NCBI RefSeq assembly: GCF_028010285.1
Contig: NZ_CP116304.1
Coordinates: 4,480,501-4,544,500, forward strand
Direction of reading: 5' to 3'
DNA from: Pseudomonas sp. Q1-7
Lineage (GTDB): Bacteria; Pseudomonadota; Gammaproteobacteria; Pseudomonadales; Pseudomonadaceae
DNA length: 64,000 bases
Shown here: positions 27,996 through 36,917 of the stretch, one piece after another
Position numbering within the stretch: position 1 is the stretch's first letter
How the letters are laid out: every line of letters starts with the position of its first letter
The notes under the pieces: model-generated
The model's database searches: none
Told to the model about the DNA's origin: nothing
The model's input: the letters and a program-made list of their open reading frames with translations, nothing else
Made by a program: the position numbers and the translations under genes

Positions 27996-29051
27996 CTAGA
28001 AGAGGTTCAACTGCTCGGCCACGCCGCGCAGGTCCAGCAACCGCACCCCCACGCCGATCAAGCGCACGGGCTTGTCGCCCCGGGCGAACGCCGTGCTGAG
28101 CAACTGCCGGTAACTGTCCAGGTCTCGACGGGCGCCAGCCTGCTCCAGGGTGGTCTGGGTGAAGTCGTGGAATTTCAGCTTCACGAAGGGTTTGTCCGGC
28201 CTATAGCTGCTGTCCAGCCGCGCCATGCGCCCGCGCAGTTCATCCAGCAACGCCGGCAGTTGCCGCAGGCAGGTATCCAGGTCCGGCAGGTCGTGATCGT
28301 AGGTGTTTTCCACGCTGATGGACTGCCGCCGGCTGTCCACCTGCACGATGCGCTCATCCACACCACGGGCAAGGTTGTACAACCGCTCGCCGAAGCTGCC
28401 GAACTCCCGCGCCAACGCCAGCTTGTTCCACTCCCTCAGATCGGCGCAGGTGCTCACGCCGAGACGCGCCAGCTTCTCGGCGGTGACCTTGCCTACACCG
28501 TGCAGCTTGCTCACCGGCAGCGCGGCGACAAACGCGTCCACCTCATCCGGCGTGACCACGAACAGGCCATCCGGCTTGCGCCAGTCACTGGCGATCTTGG
28601 CGATGAACTTGTTCGGCGCCACCCCGGCGGACACGGTGATGCGCAGTTCCGCAACCACCCGTCGACGGATTTCCTGGGCAATGCGGGTGGCGCTGCCGTC
28701 GAAGTGCGGGCTGTCGGAGACATCCAGGTAGGCCTCGTCCAGGGACAGCGGCTCGATGATCTCGGTAAAGTCGCGGAAAATCTGGTGGATTTGCCGCGAC
28801 ACCTCCTTATAGACATCCATCCGCGGCCGCACGATGGTCAGGTCCGGACAAAGCTTGACCGCCGTGCGCATCGGCATCGCCGACCGAATGCCATAGGCGC
28901 GCGCATCGTAGTTGCAGGTGGCGACCACCCCGCGCTTGTCCGGCGAGCCGCCCACCGCCAGCGGCTTGCCCGCCAGGCTGGGGTCGTCGCGCATCTCGAT
29001 GGCGGCGTAGAAACAGTCGCAGTCAATGTGAATGATCTTTCGTTGCGGCAT
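27996..29051 (-). CDS. dinB: DNA polymerase IV
   Basis: 351 residues, Y-family translesion polymerase. N-terminal catalytic motif IIHIDCDCFYAAIEMRDDP carries the first metal aspartate; SLDEAYLDVS carries the second Asp-Glu pair; helix-hairpin-helix LHGVGKVTAEKLARLGV; little-finger domain; and C-terminal clamp-binding motif QLNLF (family QLxLF). Length is typical. I found no CTG-N10-CAG LexA box in the 190 nt upstream, although dinB is often in the SOS regulon. Confidence 0.96.
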   Translation of the reverse strand: MPQRKIIHIDCDCFYAAIEMRDDPSLAGKPLAVGGSPDKRGVVATCNYDARAYGIRSAMPMRTAVKLCPDLTIVRPRMDVYKEVSRQIHQIFRDFTEIIEPLSLDEAYLDVSDSPHFDGSATRIAQEIRRRVVAELRITVSAGVAPNKFIAKIASDWRKPDGLFVVTPDEVDAFVAALPVSKLHGVGKVTAEKLARLGVSTCADLREWNKLALAREFGSFGERLYNLARGVDERIVQVDSRRQSISVENTYDHDLPDLDTCLRQLPALLDELRGRMARLDSSYRPDKPFVKLKFHDFTQTTLEQAGARRDLDSYRQLLSTAFARGDKPVRLIGVGVRLLDLRGVAEQLNLF

Positions 29052-29208
29052 GGCAGCGGATGCAAAGGGAGGACAGGCGCAGGAATGGCCTCATGATAAC
29101 CCAGCAAGGGCCCGCATCCCCCGCCGTGTTTTCCCCATCGGACGGCTCTGCCATGGGGTTTCGCGTTGCTAAATAGTTGAGTGAGAAAGAATTTTTTTCA
29201 GATATCGT

Positions 29209-29236
29209 TTGACAGCCCCCTGTCGATCTGTAGAAT
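29209..29236 (+). promoter_or_regulatory. Promoter of first initiator tRNA
   Basis: -35 TTGACA (29209-29214) and -10 TAGAAT (29231-29236) with 16-nt spacing, ending 6 nt before the mature tRNA 5' end, so the leader is very short. Confidence 0.8.
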
Positions 29237-29242
29237 GGCCGC

Positions 29243-29319
<77 letters not shown>

Positions 29320-29328
29320 GATTCAAGC

Positions 29329-29357
29329 AAAAGGCCACTCAAACGAGTGGCGTTTTT
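29329..29357 (+). terminator. Terminator of first tRNA-fMet
   Basis: Stem GCCACTC / GAGTGGC, loop AAAC, followed by GTTTTT. Confidence 0.8.
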
Positions 29358-29402
29358 CGTTTGGCCGCCAAATAAGCATTTGATTTAATTGGAAGAAATC
29401 GG

Positions 29403-29430
29403 TTGACAGCCTCCCGCCGATCCGTAGAAT
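29403..29430 (+). promoter_or_regulatory. Promoter of second initiator tRNA
   Basis: -35 TTGACA (29403-29408) and -10 TAGAAT (29425-29430), spacing 16 nt; same geometry as the first copy, which shows that each tRNA is transcribed independently. Confidence 0.8.
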
Positions 29431-29436
29431 GGCCGC

Positions 29437-29513
<77 letters not shown>

Positions 29514-29522
29514 GATTCGAGC

Positions 29523-29556
29523 AAAAGGCCACTCAAACGAGTGGCCTTTTTCTTTT
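29523..29556 (+). terminator. Terminator of second tRNA-fMet
   Basis: Stem AAAGGCCACTC / GAGTGGCCTTT with loop AAAC and a T-rich tail; the stem is longer than in the first copy. Confidence 0.8.
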
Positions 29557-29662
29557 CCGCCGCCTCCCCGCCCGTCCGTCCAGGCTGTTCGTCAGCCCCC
29601 CGTTCGCGTGAGCCTCCGCCTCTATACTTGAAGCGCACCCATCCACCAGGTGGAGGTTGGTC

Positions 29663-32068
29663 ATGTCCTCTCACTGCCCCTCCAGCGAGGAAGTCGAGTA
29701 CCTGAACCGTGCCCTGCGCACGCTGAGCGGCTGCAATCGGGCTCTGCTGCGGGCCGAGGATCCCTGCTTCCTGTTCAAGGAAATCTGCCGGGTGGTGGTG
29801 GAGGAAGGCGGCTACCGCATGGCCTGGGTCGGCCGCGCCGAACACGACGAGGCGCAATCCGTGACGCCCCTGGCCCACGTCGGCCTCGACCAGGAATATG
29901 TGAACTCGCTGAACATGACCTGGGCGGACCGCGAACGCGGACGCGGCCCCACCGGCACGGCGATCCGCACCGGCGAACCGACCATCAGCCGCAACATCCT
30001 CACCGATCCGGCCGTCAGCCCCTGGCGGGAAAACGCCATCACCCACGGAATTGCCTCGGTCCTGTCCCTGCCCTTGCGAGTGGACGGCCAGGTGTTTGGC
30101 GCCCTGGCCATCTGCGCCAAGGAGCCGGATGCCTTCGGCGAACGCGAGATGGAACTGCTCAGCGAAGCCGCCGACGACCTGGCCTTCGGGCTGCAGGCCC
30201 TGCGCAGCAAAACCCGCCGCCGACAGGCCGAGCTCCAGGTGGAAGCCCTCAATCGCGCCCTGGCCACGCGCGTGGCGGTCAACCACGCGGTCATCCACGC
30301 CACCCAGGAAACGCCACTGCTGGCGGAAATCTGCCGGGTACTGGTGGACGAATGCGGCTACCGTCAGGCCTGGGTCGACTACCGTCAGGACGATCCGGCA
30401 CACCCTTACAAAGTGATGGCCTGCCATGCCGCCAACGGCATCTGCCAGGGCTGGGGCGCCGGCAGCCACGACGCCAGCTTCCACAGCCAGCTCGAATCCA
30501 CCCTGCTGGCTGGCAATCCACTGGTGATGCGCGACCTGCTCAACGACCCCAGCGCCGCACTCCATGAGGAGGCCCGCGAGCTGGGCTTCGCTGCCGCCCT
30601 GGTGCTGCCGTTGCAGGCGGAGGACAAGCTGGTGGGCCTGCTGGTGATCATGGCCGCCAATGCCGACGCCTTCGATGAACAGGAAGTGGAATTGCTGCTG
30701 GCCATGGCCAACGACCTGGGCTTCGGCATTGCCACCCTGCGTATTCGCACCCGTGCCATCGAGGCTGAAGCGACCATCCGCCGGATGGCCTACGAAGACA
30801 CCCTGACCGGCCTGCCGAATCGCGTGCGCCTGCGCGAACTGCTGGATGCGGCCATCGTCAATGCCCGCCAGGATCGCCGCCCCTTCGGCCTGCTGCACCT
30901 GGAGATCGCCCGCAACCAGGAAATCAACGAAACCCTTGGCTACCGCGAAGGCGACCGCCTGCAGATCGAGATCGCCTCGCGACTGAAGCAGGTGGTGGGG
31001 GCAGATCGCACCGTAGCGCGCATGGGCGAATGCGAGTTCGCCGTGCTCATGCCCAACGCTGGCGCCGAGCAGGCGTCGCAACTGGCCAAGCAGGTCCTCA
31101 TGGCGTTGTACGACCCGGTGGAACTGTCCGGCCTCTATCTGGAAGCGCGCGCCAGCATCGGCATCGCCCTCTACCCCGGCCATGGCACGGCGCCCGAGGC
31201 GCTGATCCGCCGATCCGGCAGCGCCATGGAGCAGGCCAAGCGCTCCAATGCCGGCTTCGCGGTGTTCCAGGGCGGCCTCGACCAGGAATGCGCGCAGCAC
31301 CTGACCCTGATGGGCGACCTGCGCCGGGCCATCGACCGCAACGAGTTGCTGCTCTACTACCAACCCAAGGTGGAGATCGCCAGCAACCGCGTCTGCGGCA
31401 CCGAGGCCCTGGTGCGCTGGCGCCACCCACAACGCGGGATGTTGCCGCCGGACGAATTCGTGCGCCTGGCCGAAAGCACCGGGCTGATCACCCCGCTGAC
31501 CCTCTGGGTGCTGGATACCGCCCTCGGCCAAGGCTACGCCTGGCACGAGGAAGGCGATGAACGGCCGATTTCGGTCAACCTCTCGGCCCACGACCTGCGC
31601 GATCCACGCTTGCTGGAGCGCATCCAGGGGTCCTTCGCCACCTGGGGCGCCAAGCCCCACTGGATCGAGTTCGAGCTGACCGAAAGCGCCCTGATGGAAG
31701 ACCCGGTAGCGTCGCTGCAAACCCTGTCCGCGCTCAAGGAACTGGACGCCCACCTGACCATCGACGACTTCGGCACGGGCTATTCCTCCCTCGCCTACCT
31801 GCAGAAGCTGCCGGTCGACTCGCTGAAGATCGACCAGTCCTTCGTCACCCGCATGACCAGCAACGACGGCTCGGCGAAGATCGTCCGCTCGATCATCGAA
31901 CTGGCCCACAACCTCGACCTGACGGTGGTGGCTGAAGGCGTGGAAGACGAGCTGACCCTCAACCAGCTGGGCCAGTACGGTTGCGACATCGCCCAGGGCT
32001 ACAAGATCAGCCAACCGATCCCGGCCGAGCAGTTCCGCGATTGGGAAAGCGGCTCGGTCTGGCACTGA
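29663..32068 (+). CDS. GAF-GAF-GGDEF(degenerate)-EAL protein, probable c-di-GMP phosphodiesterase
   Basis: 801 residues, start ATG 7 nt after GGAGG. Two tandem GAF domains (about 20-180 and 210-365; repeats EICRVVVEEGGYRMAWVG and EICRVLVDECGYRQAWVD), a GGDEF-like domain (about 375-530) whose signature is GECEF instead of GGDEF, and an EAL domain (about 545-795) that keeps EALVRW (Glu581), VNLSAHDL, FELTESALM, IDDFGTGYSSLAYL, KIDQSFV and VVAEGVED. I infer an active phosphodiesterase with an inactive cyclase domain, controlled by ligand or redox through the GAFs. No membrane segment, so cytoplasmic. Stands alone between the tRNA cassettes and mprF. Confidence 0.9.
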   Translation: MSSHCPSSEEVEYLNRALRTLSGCNRALLRAEDPCFLFKEICRVVVEEGGYRMAWVGRAEHDEAQSVTPLAHVGLDQEYVNSLNMTWADRERGRGPTGTAIRTGEPTISRNILTDPAVSPWRENAITHGIASVLSLPLRVDGQVFGALAICAKEPDAFGEREMELLSEAADDLAFGLQALRSKTRRRQAELQVEALNRALATRVAVNHAVIHATQETPLLAEICRVLVDECGYRQAWVDYRQDDPAHPYKVMACHAANGICQGWGAGSHDASFHSQLESTLLAGNPLVMRDLLNDPSAALHEEARELGFAAALVLPLQAEDKLVGLLVIMAANADAFDEQEVELLLAMANDLGFGIATLRIRTRAIEAEATIRRMAYEDTLTGLPNRVRLRELLDAAIVNARQDRRPFGLLHLEIARNQEINETLGYREGDRLQIEIASRLKQVVGADRTVARMGECEFAVLMPNAGAEQASQLAKQVLMALYDPVELSGLYLEARASIGIALYPGHGTAPEALIRRSGSAMEQAKRSNAGFAVFQGGLDQECAQHLTLMGDLRRAIDRNELLLYYQPKVEIASNRVCGTEALVRWRHPQRGMLPPDEFVRLAESTGLITPLTLWVLDTALGQGYAWHEEGDERPISVNLSAHDLRDPRLLERIQGSFATWGAKPHWIEFELTESALMEDPVASLQTLSALKELDAHLTIDDFGTGYSSLAYLQKLPVDSLKIDQSFVTRMTSNDGSAKIVRSIIELAHNLDLTVVAEGVEDELTLNQLGQYGCDIAQGYKISQPIPAEQFRDWESGSVWH

Positions 32069-32236
32069 AGGCCGGCAACCGCGTCCTAGCCCTCGGCTCG
32101 CCAGGACTTGCCGCCACACCACGCTCCGCCGTGGTCACCTGGTGGCTACGCTACCCACGAAGAAAAAATCCGCCTGACACTTGGAACTTGTCGGCGGCGC
32201 CCACACTCAGTGGCGCACACTGCCCAGAGGTGCTCG

Positions 32237-34891
32237 ATGCGCGCCAACCCTCCGCAAATGGATAACGTGGAAACCCCGGCCAACGGCCAAGCCTGCGACG
32301 AACCCGCCCCGCTCCGCTGGCTAGACAGCCTCACGGCCTACCGGCAATGGGTCGTGGTCGCCTTCACCCTGCTGGTCTTCATCCTCGGCCTACTGGCCTG
32401 CTGGCATCTGTTGCGGGAGCTGGACCCCAACGCCCTGCACGCCGCGGTCCACGATGTGCCCGGCAGCAGCCTGCTGCTGGCCCTGGCTGCCACCGCCGTC
32501 AGTTTCATCGCCTACGTCGGCTACGAATGGTCCGGCTGCCGATTCGCCGGCGTGCACCTGCCCCTGCCACGCATGGCACTGGGCAGCTTCTGCGCCTCGG
32601 GCGTGGGCAACGCCGTCGGCCTGTCCATGCTCACCGGCGGCTCGGTGCGCTTCCGCCTTTACGGCCGCGACGAGCTGGGTGCCGCCGATATCGCCCGCAT
32701 CACCCTCTTCGCCAGCCTGGCCCTGGGCTCGGCCCTGCCGCCGCTGGCCGCCCTGGCGGCGCTGAGCGCACCGCAGGCCGCCGCCCAGGCCCTGCGCCTG
32801 CCCCAGGGCCTGGTCACGCTCCTGGCCCTGGGGGTACTGGCCGGTATGGCCCTGGCCCTCTTCTGGATCGCCCGCAATCGTACCGAAAGCGCACCGGTGC
32901 CCGACTGCATCGAACTGAAGCTGGGCAACCGGGGCGTGCGCCTGCCCGGCCTGCGCCTGGCGGCGCTGCAACTGCTGATCACCCTGGTAGACGTGTGCGC
33001 CGCCGCCTGCGTGCTCTACGTCCTGCTGCCAGAAGCACCGCCGCTGGGCGCCTTCCTGCTGATCTACCTGCTGGCCCTCGCCGCCGGCGTGCTCAGCCAT
33101 GTGCCGGGCGGCGTCGGTGTATTCGAGGCGGTGCTGCTGGCGGCCTTCGCCGGACAGCTGGGCGCGGCGCCGCTGGCGGCGGCACTGCTGCTCTATCGCC
33201 TGATCTACGTCGGCCTGCCGCTGGTGCTAGCCTGCCTGCTGCTGCTGGCCAACGAGGCCCAGCGCCTGGCCCCCGCCGGACGCCAGGCCCTGCGCGCCGC
33301 CTCCGGCCTGGCCGCGCCGGTGCTGTCGTTGCTGGTCTTCCTGTCCGGCGTGGTGCTGCTGTTCTCCGGCGTCACCCCGGCCGTGGACGTGCGCCTGGAA
33401 CACCTGAGCTTCCTCATTCCCCACCGCCTGATCGATGCCTCGCACCTGGCCGCCAGCCTGGTGGGCGTGCTTTGCCTGCTGCTGGCCCACGGCCTGCGCC
33501 ATCGCCTGTCGGCGGCCTGGGCGCTGACCGTGGTACTCCTGCTGGCAGGCGCCGGCCTGTCCCTGCTCAAAGGCTTCGATTGGGAAGAGGCCAGCCTGCT
33601 GAGCATGACGGCGGTGCTGCTGGCGATCTTCCGCTCGGCCTTCTACCGCCCCAGCCGGCTGCTGGAAGTACCCTTCTCGCCGCTCAACCTGGCGGCCAGT
33701 GCCTGCGTGCTGCTGGCCGCGCTCTGGGTGATGTTCTTCGCCTTCCAGGACGTGCCCTACCGCCATGAGCTGTGGTGGCAGTTCGCCGTGGACGGCGACG
33801 CCCCACGTGCCCTGCGCGCCTCCCTGGCCAGCGGCCTGCTGCTCGCCGGCGTGGCCCTGGCCTGGCTGCTGCGCCCAGTGCCGCCGACCATCCATGAGCC
33901 CACGGCGGAAGAACTGCAGCGCGCCGCCGAGGTGATCCGCCAGTCCGACCAGCCCGATGGCGGCCTGGTGCTGACCGGCGACAAGGCCCTGCTCTTCCAT
34001 CCCCAGGGCGATGCCTTCCTCATGTACGCCCGCCGCGGCCGCAGCCTGGTGGCGCTGTTCGACCCGATCGGCCCACCCGCCCGCCGGGCCGAGCTGATCT
34101 GGCAGTTCCGCGACCTCTGCGACTTTCACCGCGCACGACCGGTGTTCTACCAGGTCCGCGCGGAAAACCTGCCCTATTACATGGATATCGGCCTGTCCGC
34201 GCTGAAGCTGGGCGAGGAGGCCAGGGTCGACCTCGCGCGCTTCGACCTCGACGCCAAGAGCAAAGCCATGAAGGACCTGCGCTACACCCTCAGCCGTGGG
34301 CAGCGCGATGGCCTGAGCCTACGGATATTCGACGCCGGCACCGCGCCCCTGGAGCAACTCAAGGCCATTTCCGACGCCTGGATGCAAGGCAAGCAGGCAC
34401 GCGAGAAAGGCTTTTCCCTTGGCCGTTTCGACGCGGCCTACCTGAACCGCTTCCGCATCGCCACCATTGAGTTCGAGGGTCGGCCGGTGGCCTTCGCCAA
34501 CCTGTTGGAAACCGATGGCGACAGCCTGTCCAGCATCGACCTGATGCGGGTTCATCCGCAGGCGCCGAAGCTGACCATGGAGTTCCTCATGCTCAGCCTG
34601 CTGCTGCACTACAAGGCACGCGGCCATGCCCGTTTCAGCCTGGGCATGGTGCCGCTGGCGGGCCTGCAACCGCGCCGTGGCGCCCCGTTGACCCAGCGCC
34701 TCGGCGCCCTGGTGTTCCGCCGTGGTGAACAGTTCTATAACTTCCAGGGCCTGCGCCGCTTCAAAGAGAAGTTCCAGCCCGACTGGGAGCCACGCTACAT
34801 GGCCGTGCCCGCCGGACTCGATCCCTTGGTGGCGCTGGCCGACACCGCCGCCCTGATCGCTGGCGGCTTCACCGGACTGGTCAAACGCTGA
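32237..34891 (+). CDS. mprF: Phosphatidylglycerol lysyl/alanyltransferase (MprF family)
   Basis: 884 residues. The N-terminal ~530 residues hold about 13-14 membrane helices (flippase part: LTGGSVRFRLYGRDELG, LSHVPGGVGVFEAVLLA); the C-terminal ~300 residues are the soluble synthase domain (FLMYARRGRSLVALFDPIG; FSLGRFDAAYLNRF; RFKEKFQPDWEPRYM). It transfers an amino acid from aminoacyl-tRNA to phosphatidylglycerol, lowering surface charge; the P. aeruginosa enzyme uses alanine. The ATG at 32237 follows AGAGG; an alternative ATG is at 32258. The stop is 7 nt before the hydrolase gene, forming a synthesis/removal pair. Confidence 0.93.
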   Translation: MRANPPQMDNVETPANGQACDEPAPLRWLDSLTAYRQWVVVAFTLLVFILGLLACWHLLRELDPNALHAAVHDVPGSSLLLALAATAVSFIAYVGYEWSGCRFAGVHLPLPRMALGSFCASGVGNAVGLSMLTGGSVRFRLYGRDELGAADIARITLFASLALGSALPPLAALAALSAPQAAAQALRLPQGLVTLLALGVLAGMALALFWIARNRTESAPVPDCIELKLGNRGVRLPGLRLAALQLLITLVDVCAAACVLYVLLPEAPPLGAFLLIYLLALAAGVLSHVPGGVGVFEAVLLAAFAGQLGAAPLAAALLLYRLIYVGLPLVLACLLLLANEAQRLAPAGRQALRAASGLAAPVLSLLVFLSGVVLLFSGVTPAVDVRLEHLSFLIPHRLIDASHLAASLVGVLCLLLAHGLRHRLSAAWALTVVLLLAGAGLSLLKGFDWEEASLLSMTAVLLAIFRSAFYRPSRLLEVPFSPLNLAASACVLLAALWVMFFAFQDVPYRHELWWQFAVDGDAPRALRASLASGLLLAGVALAWLLRPVPPTIHEPTAEELQRAAEVIRQSDQPDGGLVLTGDKALLFHPQGDAFLMYARRGRSLVALFDPIGPPARRAELIWQFRDLCDFHRARPVFYQVRAENLPYYMDIGLSALKLGEEARVDLARFDLDAKSKAMKDLRYTLSRGQRDGLSLRIFDAGTAPLEQLKAISDAWMQGKQAREKGFSLGRFDAAYLNRFRIATIEFEGRPVAFANLLETDGDSLSSIDLMRVHPQAPKLTMEFLMLSLLLHYKARGHARFSLGMVPLAGLQPRRGAPLTQRLGALVFRRGEQFYNFQGLRRFKEKFQPDWEPRYMAVPAGLDPLVALADTAALIAGGFTGLVKR

Positions 34892-34898
34892 GGTGCCC

Positions 34899-36167
34899 AT
34901 GCTCAAACGCAACTGGCGACGCCTGCTGCTGATCCTGATCATCGCCCTGGTGGGGGCGGCCCTGCTGGTCTGGAGTCGCCCCGCGCCGCGGCTCGGACTG
35001 GAGCACCACAGGCTGCCCGACGGCAGCGCCATGACCCTGGCCAATCCCGCTGGCGCCGTGCGGCAGCGTGTGCTGCTGATGACCAGCGGCGACCAGCGCC
35101 TGTCCGGCGCCGAGTTGCTGGCCCTGGCTCGCGACGGCAACGCGCGCCTGCTGCAACTGGAGCTGCCGGAGAAGGACTGCGCGGCCCAACAGCAGCGCCT
35201 GGCGCTGGCCACTGAAGCCCTGGGCGGAGCGCCCAACCTGGTGGCCGGCATCGGGCCTGGCGCCGCATTTGCCTGGCGCTGGCTGGCCGGCCAGGACGAC
35301 GACAACGCCCAGGCCCTGTCCATCGACTTCCGCCTGGACGTCCCGGACTGCCCTGCGCCGTTGCCGCAGCAGGCGCGCCATGGTCATTGGCTGGCGGCCT
35401 GGAACGACAACCCCGACGATCCGAGCGCCGCCTTCGCGCGCAACCAGGGCAACGCCGACACCCTGATCGGCGACTACTCCACCAGCCTGGTGCAATTGCT
35501 GCAGCAACGCCTGCACGGCCTGCTGCAAGGCCAGGGCGAACCGCTTCCGGTGGTGGAAGTACCGGCGGTGAACACAATCGGAGCCGTCACCCTGTTCTAT
35601 TCCGGCGATGGTGGCTGGCGCGACCTGGACCGCGCCGTGGCCGACGAAATGGCCACACGGGGCCATCCGGTGGTGGGCATCGACGCACTGCGCTACTTCT
35701 GGCAACGCAAGAGCCCGGAACTGGGCGCCGCCGACCTCAGCCATCTGATGCAGGCCTACCGCGAAAAGTGGGGCGCCACGCGCTTCGTGCTGGCCGGCTA
35801 CTCCTTCGGCGCCGACGTGCTGCCGGCGTTCTACAACCGGCTGCCGAAGGCCGACCAGGACCAGGTGGACGCCATTCTGCTGCTGGCCCTGGCACGCAGC
35901 GGCAGCTTCGAGATCGAAGTACGCGGCTGGCTCGGCACGCCCGGCCAGGAAGCCGCCACCGGCCCGGAACTGGCGAAGCTGCCGGCAGCCAAGGTGCTCT
36001 GCGTGTTCGGCCAGGAAGAAGCGGCGGAGAGCGGCTGCACCCAGCCCGACGCCGTGGGCGAAAGCCTAGAACTGCCCGGCGGGCACCATTACGACGGGAA
36101 CTACCCGGCATTGGCGGAGAAGCTGCTGGCAGCGATGGAGAGGCGACAACATTCCCAGCGGGATTGA
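34899..36167 (+). CDS. AcvB/VirJ-family aminoacyl-phosphatidylglycerol hydrolase
   Basis: 422 residues. One N-terminal membrane anchor (residues 8-27), then a periplasmic alpha/beta-hydrolase with duplicated VirJ-like halves. Nucleophile Ser about 302 in LAGYSFGADVLPAF; the catalytic His is in the C-terminal LPGGHHYDGNY. Homologues in P. aeruginosa (PA0919) and Agrobacterium (AcvB) remove alanine or lysine from aminoacyl-PG; the coupling with mprF (7-nt gap, GAGG ribosome site overlapping the mprF stop) supports the same role here. Together the genes would set and reset the level of modified lipid. Confidence 0.85.
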   Translation: MLKRNWRRLLLILIIALVGAALLVWSRPAPRLGLEHHRLPDGSAMTLANPAGAVRQRVLLMTSGDQRLSGAELLALARDGNARLLQLELPEKDCAAQQQRLALATEALGGAPNLVAGIGPGAAFAWRWLAGQDDDNAQALSIDFRLDVPDCPAPLPQQARHGHWLAAWNDNPDDPSAAFARNQGNADTLIGDYSTSLVQLLQQRLHGLLQGQGEPLPVVEVPAVNTIGAVTLFYSGDGGWRDLDRAVADEMATRGHPVVGIDALRYFWQRKSPELGAADLSHLMQAYREKWGATRFVLAGYSFGADVLPAFYNRLPKADQDQVDAILLLALARSGSFEIEVRGWLGTPGQEAATGPELAKLPAAKVLCVFGQEEAAESGCTQPDAVGESLELPGGHHYDGNYPALAEKLLAAMERRQHSQRD

Positions 36168-36244
36168 TCCCGGTTCAGGTTTGCTTAATCCAGAGGAGCT
36201 ATCCTCCCTGACCGTTTTTGCCATAACCAGCAAGAGGAACCCTG

Positions 36245-36793
36245 ATGAGCCTCAAGAACGCGCCATCCCGCTATGGGAAGCTGTCCATCGCCCTGCACTG
36301 GCTGATGCTGGTGCTGATCGCCGCCGTCTACGCCTGCATCGAACTCAAGGGCAACTTCCCCAAAGGCAGCGAAACCCGCGAACTGCTCAAGCAATGGCAC
36401 TTCATGCTGGGCCTGGCGGTGTTCTTCCTGGTCTGGCTGCGCCTGCTCGGCCGCGTCATCTCCCCCACCCCGGCCGTCCGACCGGAACCCGCCGGCTGGC
36501 AGAACGCCCTGGCCAAGCTGATGCACCTGGCGCTCTACGCGCTGATGATCGGCGCGCCCCTGGCCGGCTGGCTGATCCTCAGCGCCGCCGGCAAGCCCAT
36601 CCCCTTCTTCGGCCTGGAACTGCCGGCGCTGATCGGCCCGGACAAGGCGCTTGTCGGACAGATCAAGGAACTCCACGAACTGGCCGGCACCGTCGGCTAC
36701 TGGCTGATCGGCCTGCACGCGCTGGCGGCGTTGTTCCACCACTACGTGAGCCGCGACAACACCCTGCAGCGAATGCTGCCGGGGCGCGGCTGA
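36245..36793 (+). CDS. Cytochrome b561 family protein
   Basis: 182 residues, four membrane helices. Begins RYGKLSIALHWLMLVLIAAVYA with the first heme histidine; further histidines in QWHFMLGLAVFFLVWLRLLGR, KLMHLALYALMIGAPLAGW and LIGLHALAALFHHYV give the two b-heme pairs. Members move electrons between the quinone pool and superoxide or other acceptors at the inner membrane. Start ATG has the AAGAGGAACCCTG ribosome-binding region. Follows the hydrolase by 77 nt, probably a separate or loosely linked transcript. Confidence 0.9.
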   Translation: MSLKNAPSRYGKLSIALHWLMLVLIAAVYACIELKGNFPKGSETRELLKQWHFMLGLAVFFLVWLRLLGRVISPTPAVRPEPAGWQNALAKLMHLALYALMIGAPLAGWLILSAAGKPIPFFGLELPALIGPDKALVGQIKELHELAGTVGYWLIGLHALAALFHHYVSRDNTLQRMLPGRG

Positions 36794-36798
36794 ACAGC

Positions 36799-36824
36799 AT
36801 TCCCGGCACTCCCCGGCCGGGAAT
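36799..36824 (+). terminator. Hairpin after the cytochrome b561 gene
   Basis: Stem ATTCCCGGC / GCCGGGAAT of 9 bp with an 8-nt loop. It lacks a T run, so it is a weak or factor-dependent terminator candidate. Confidence 0.4.
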
Positions 36825-36917
36825 CAGATGAGGCTGGAAATGGTCGACGCCTGCCGCTAGAATTGCGCACTTTTTGATCAGAGGCGCCCTTCTGAGCGCC
36901 CATCGAGGTTAGCCGCA

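Noticed and set aside
29052-29242. Possible LexA box for dinB
   Set aside because: No CTG-N10-CAG match was found on reading the upstream region.
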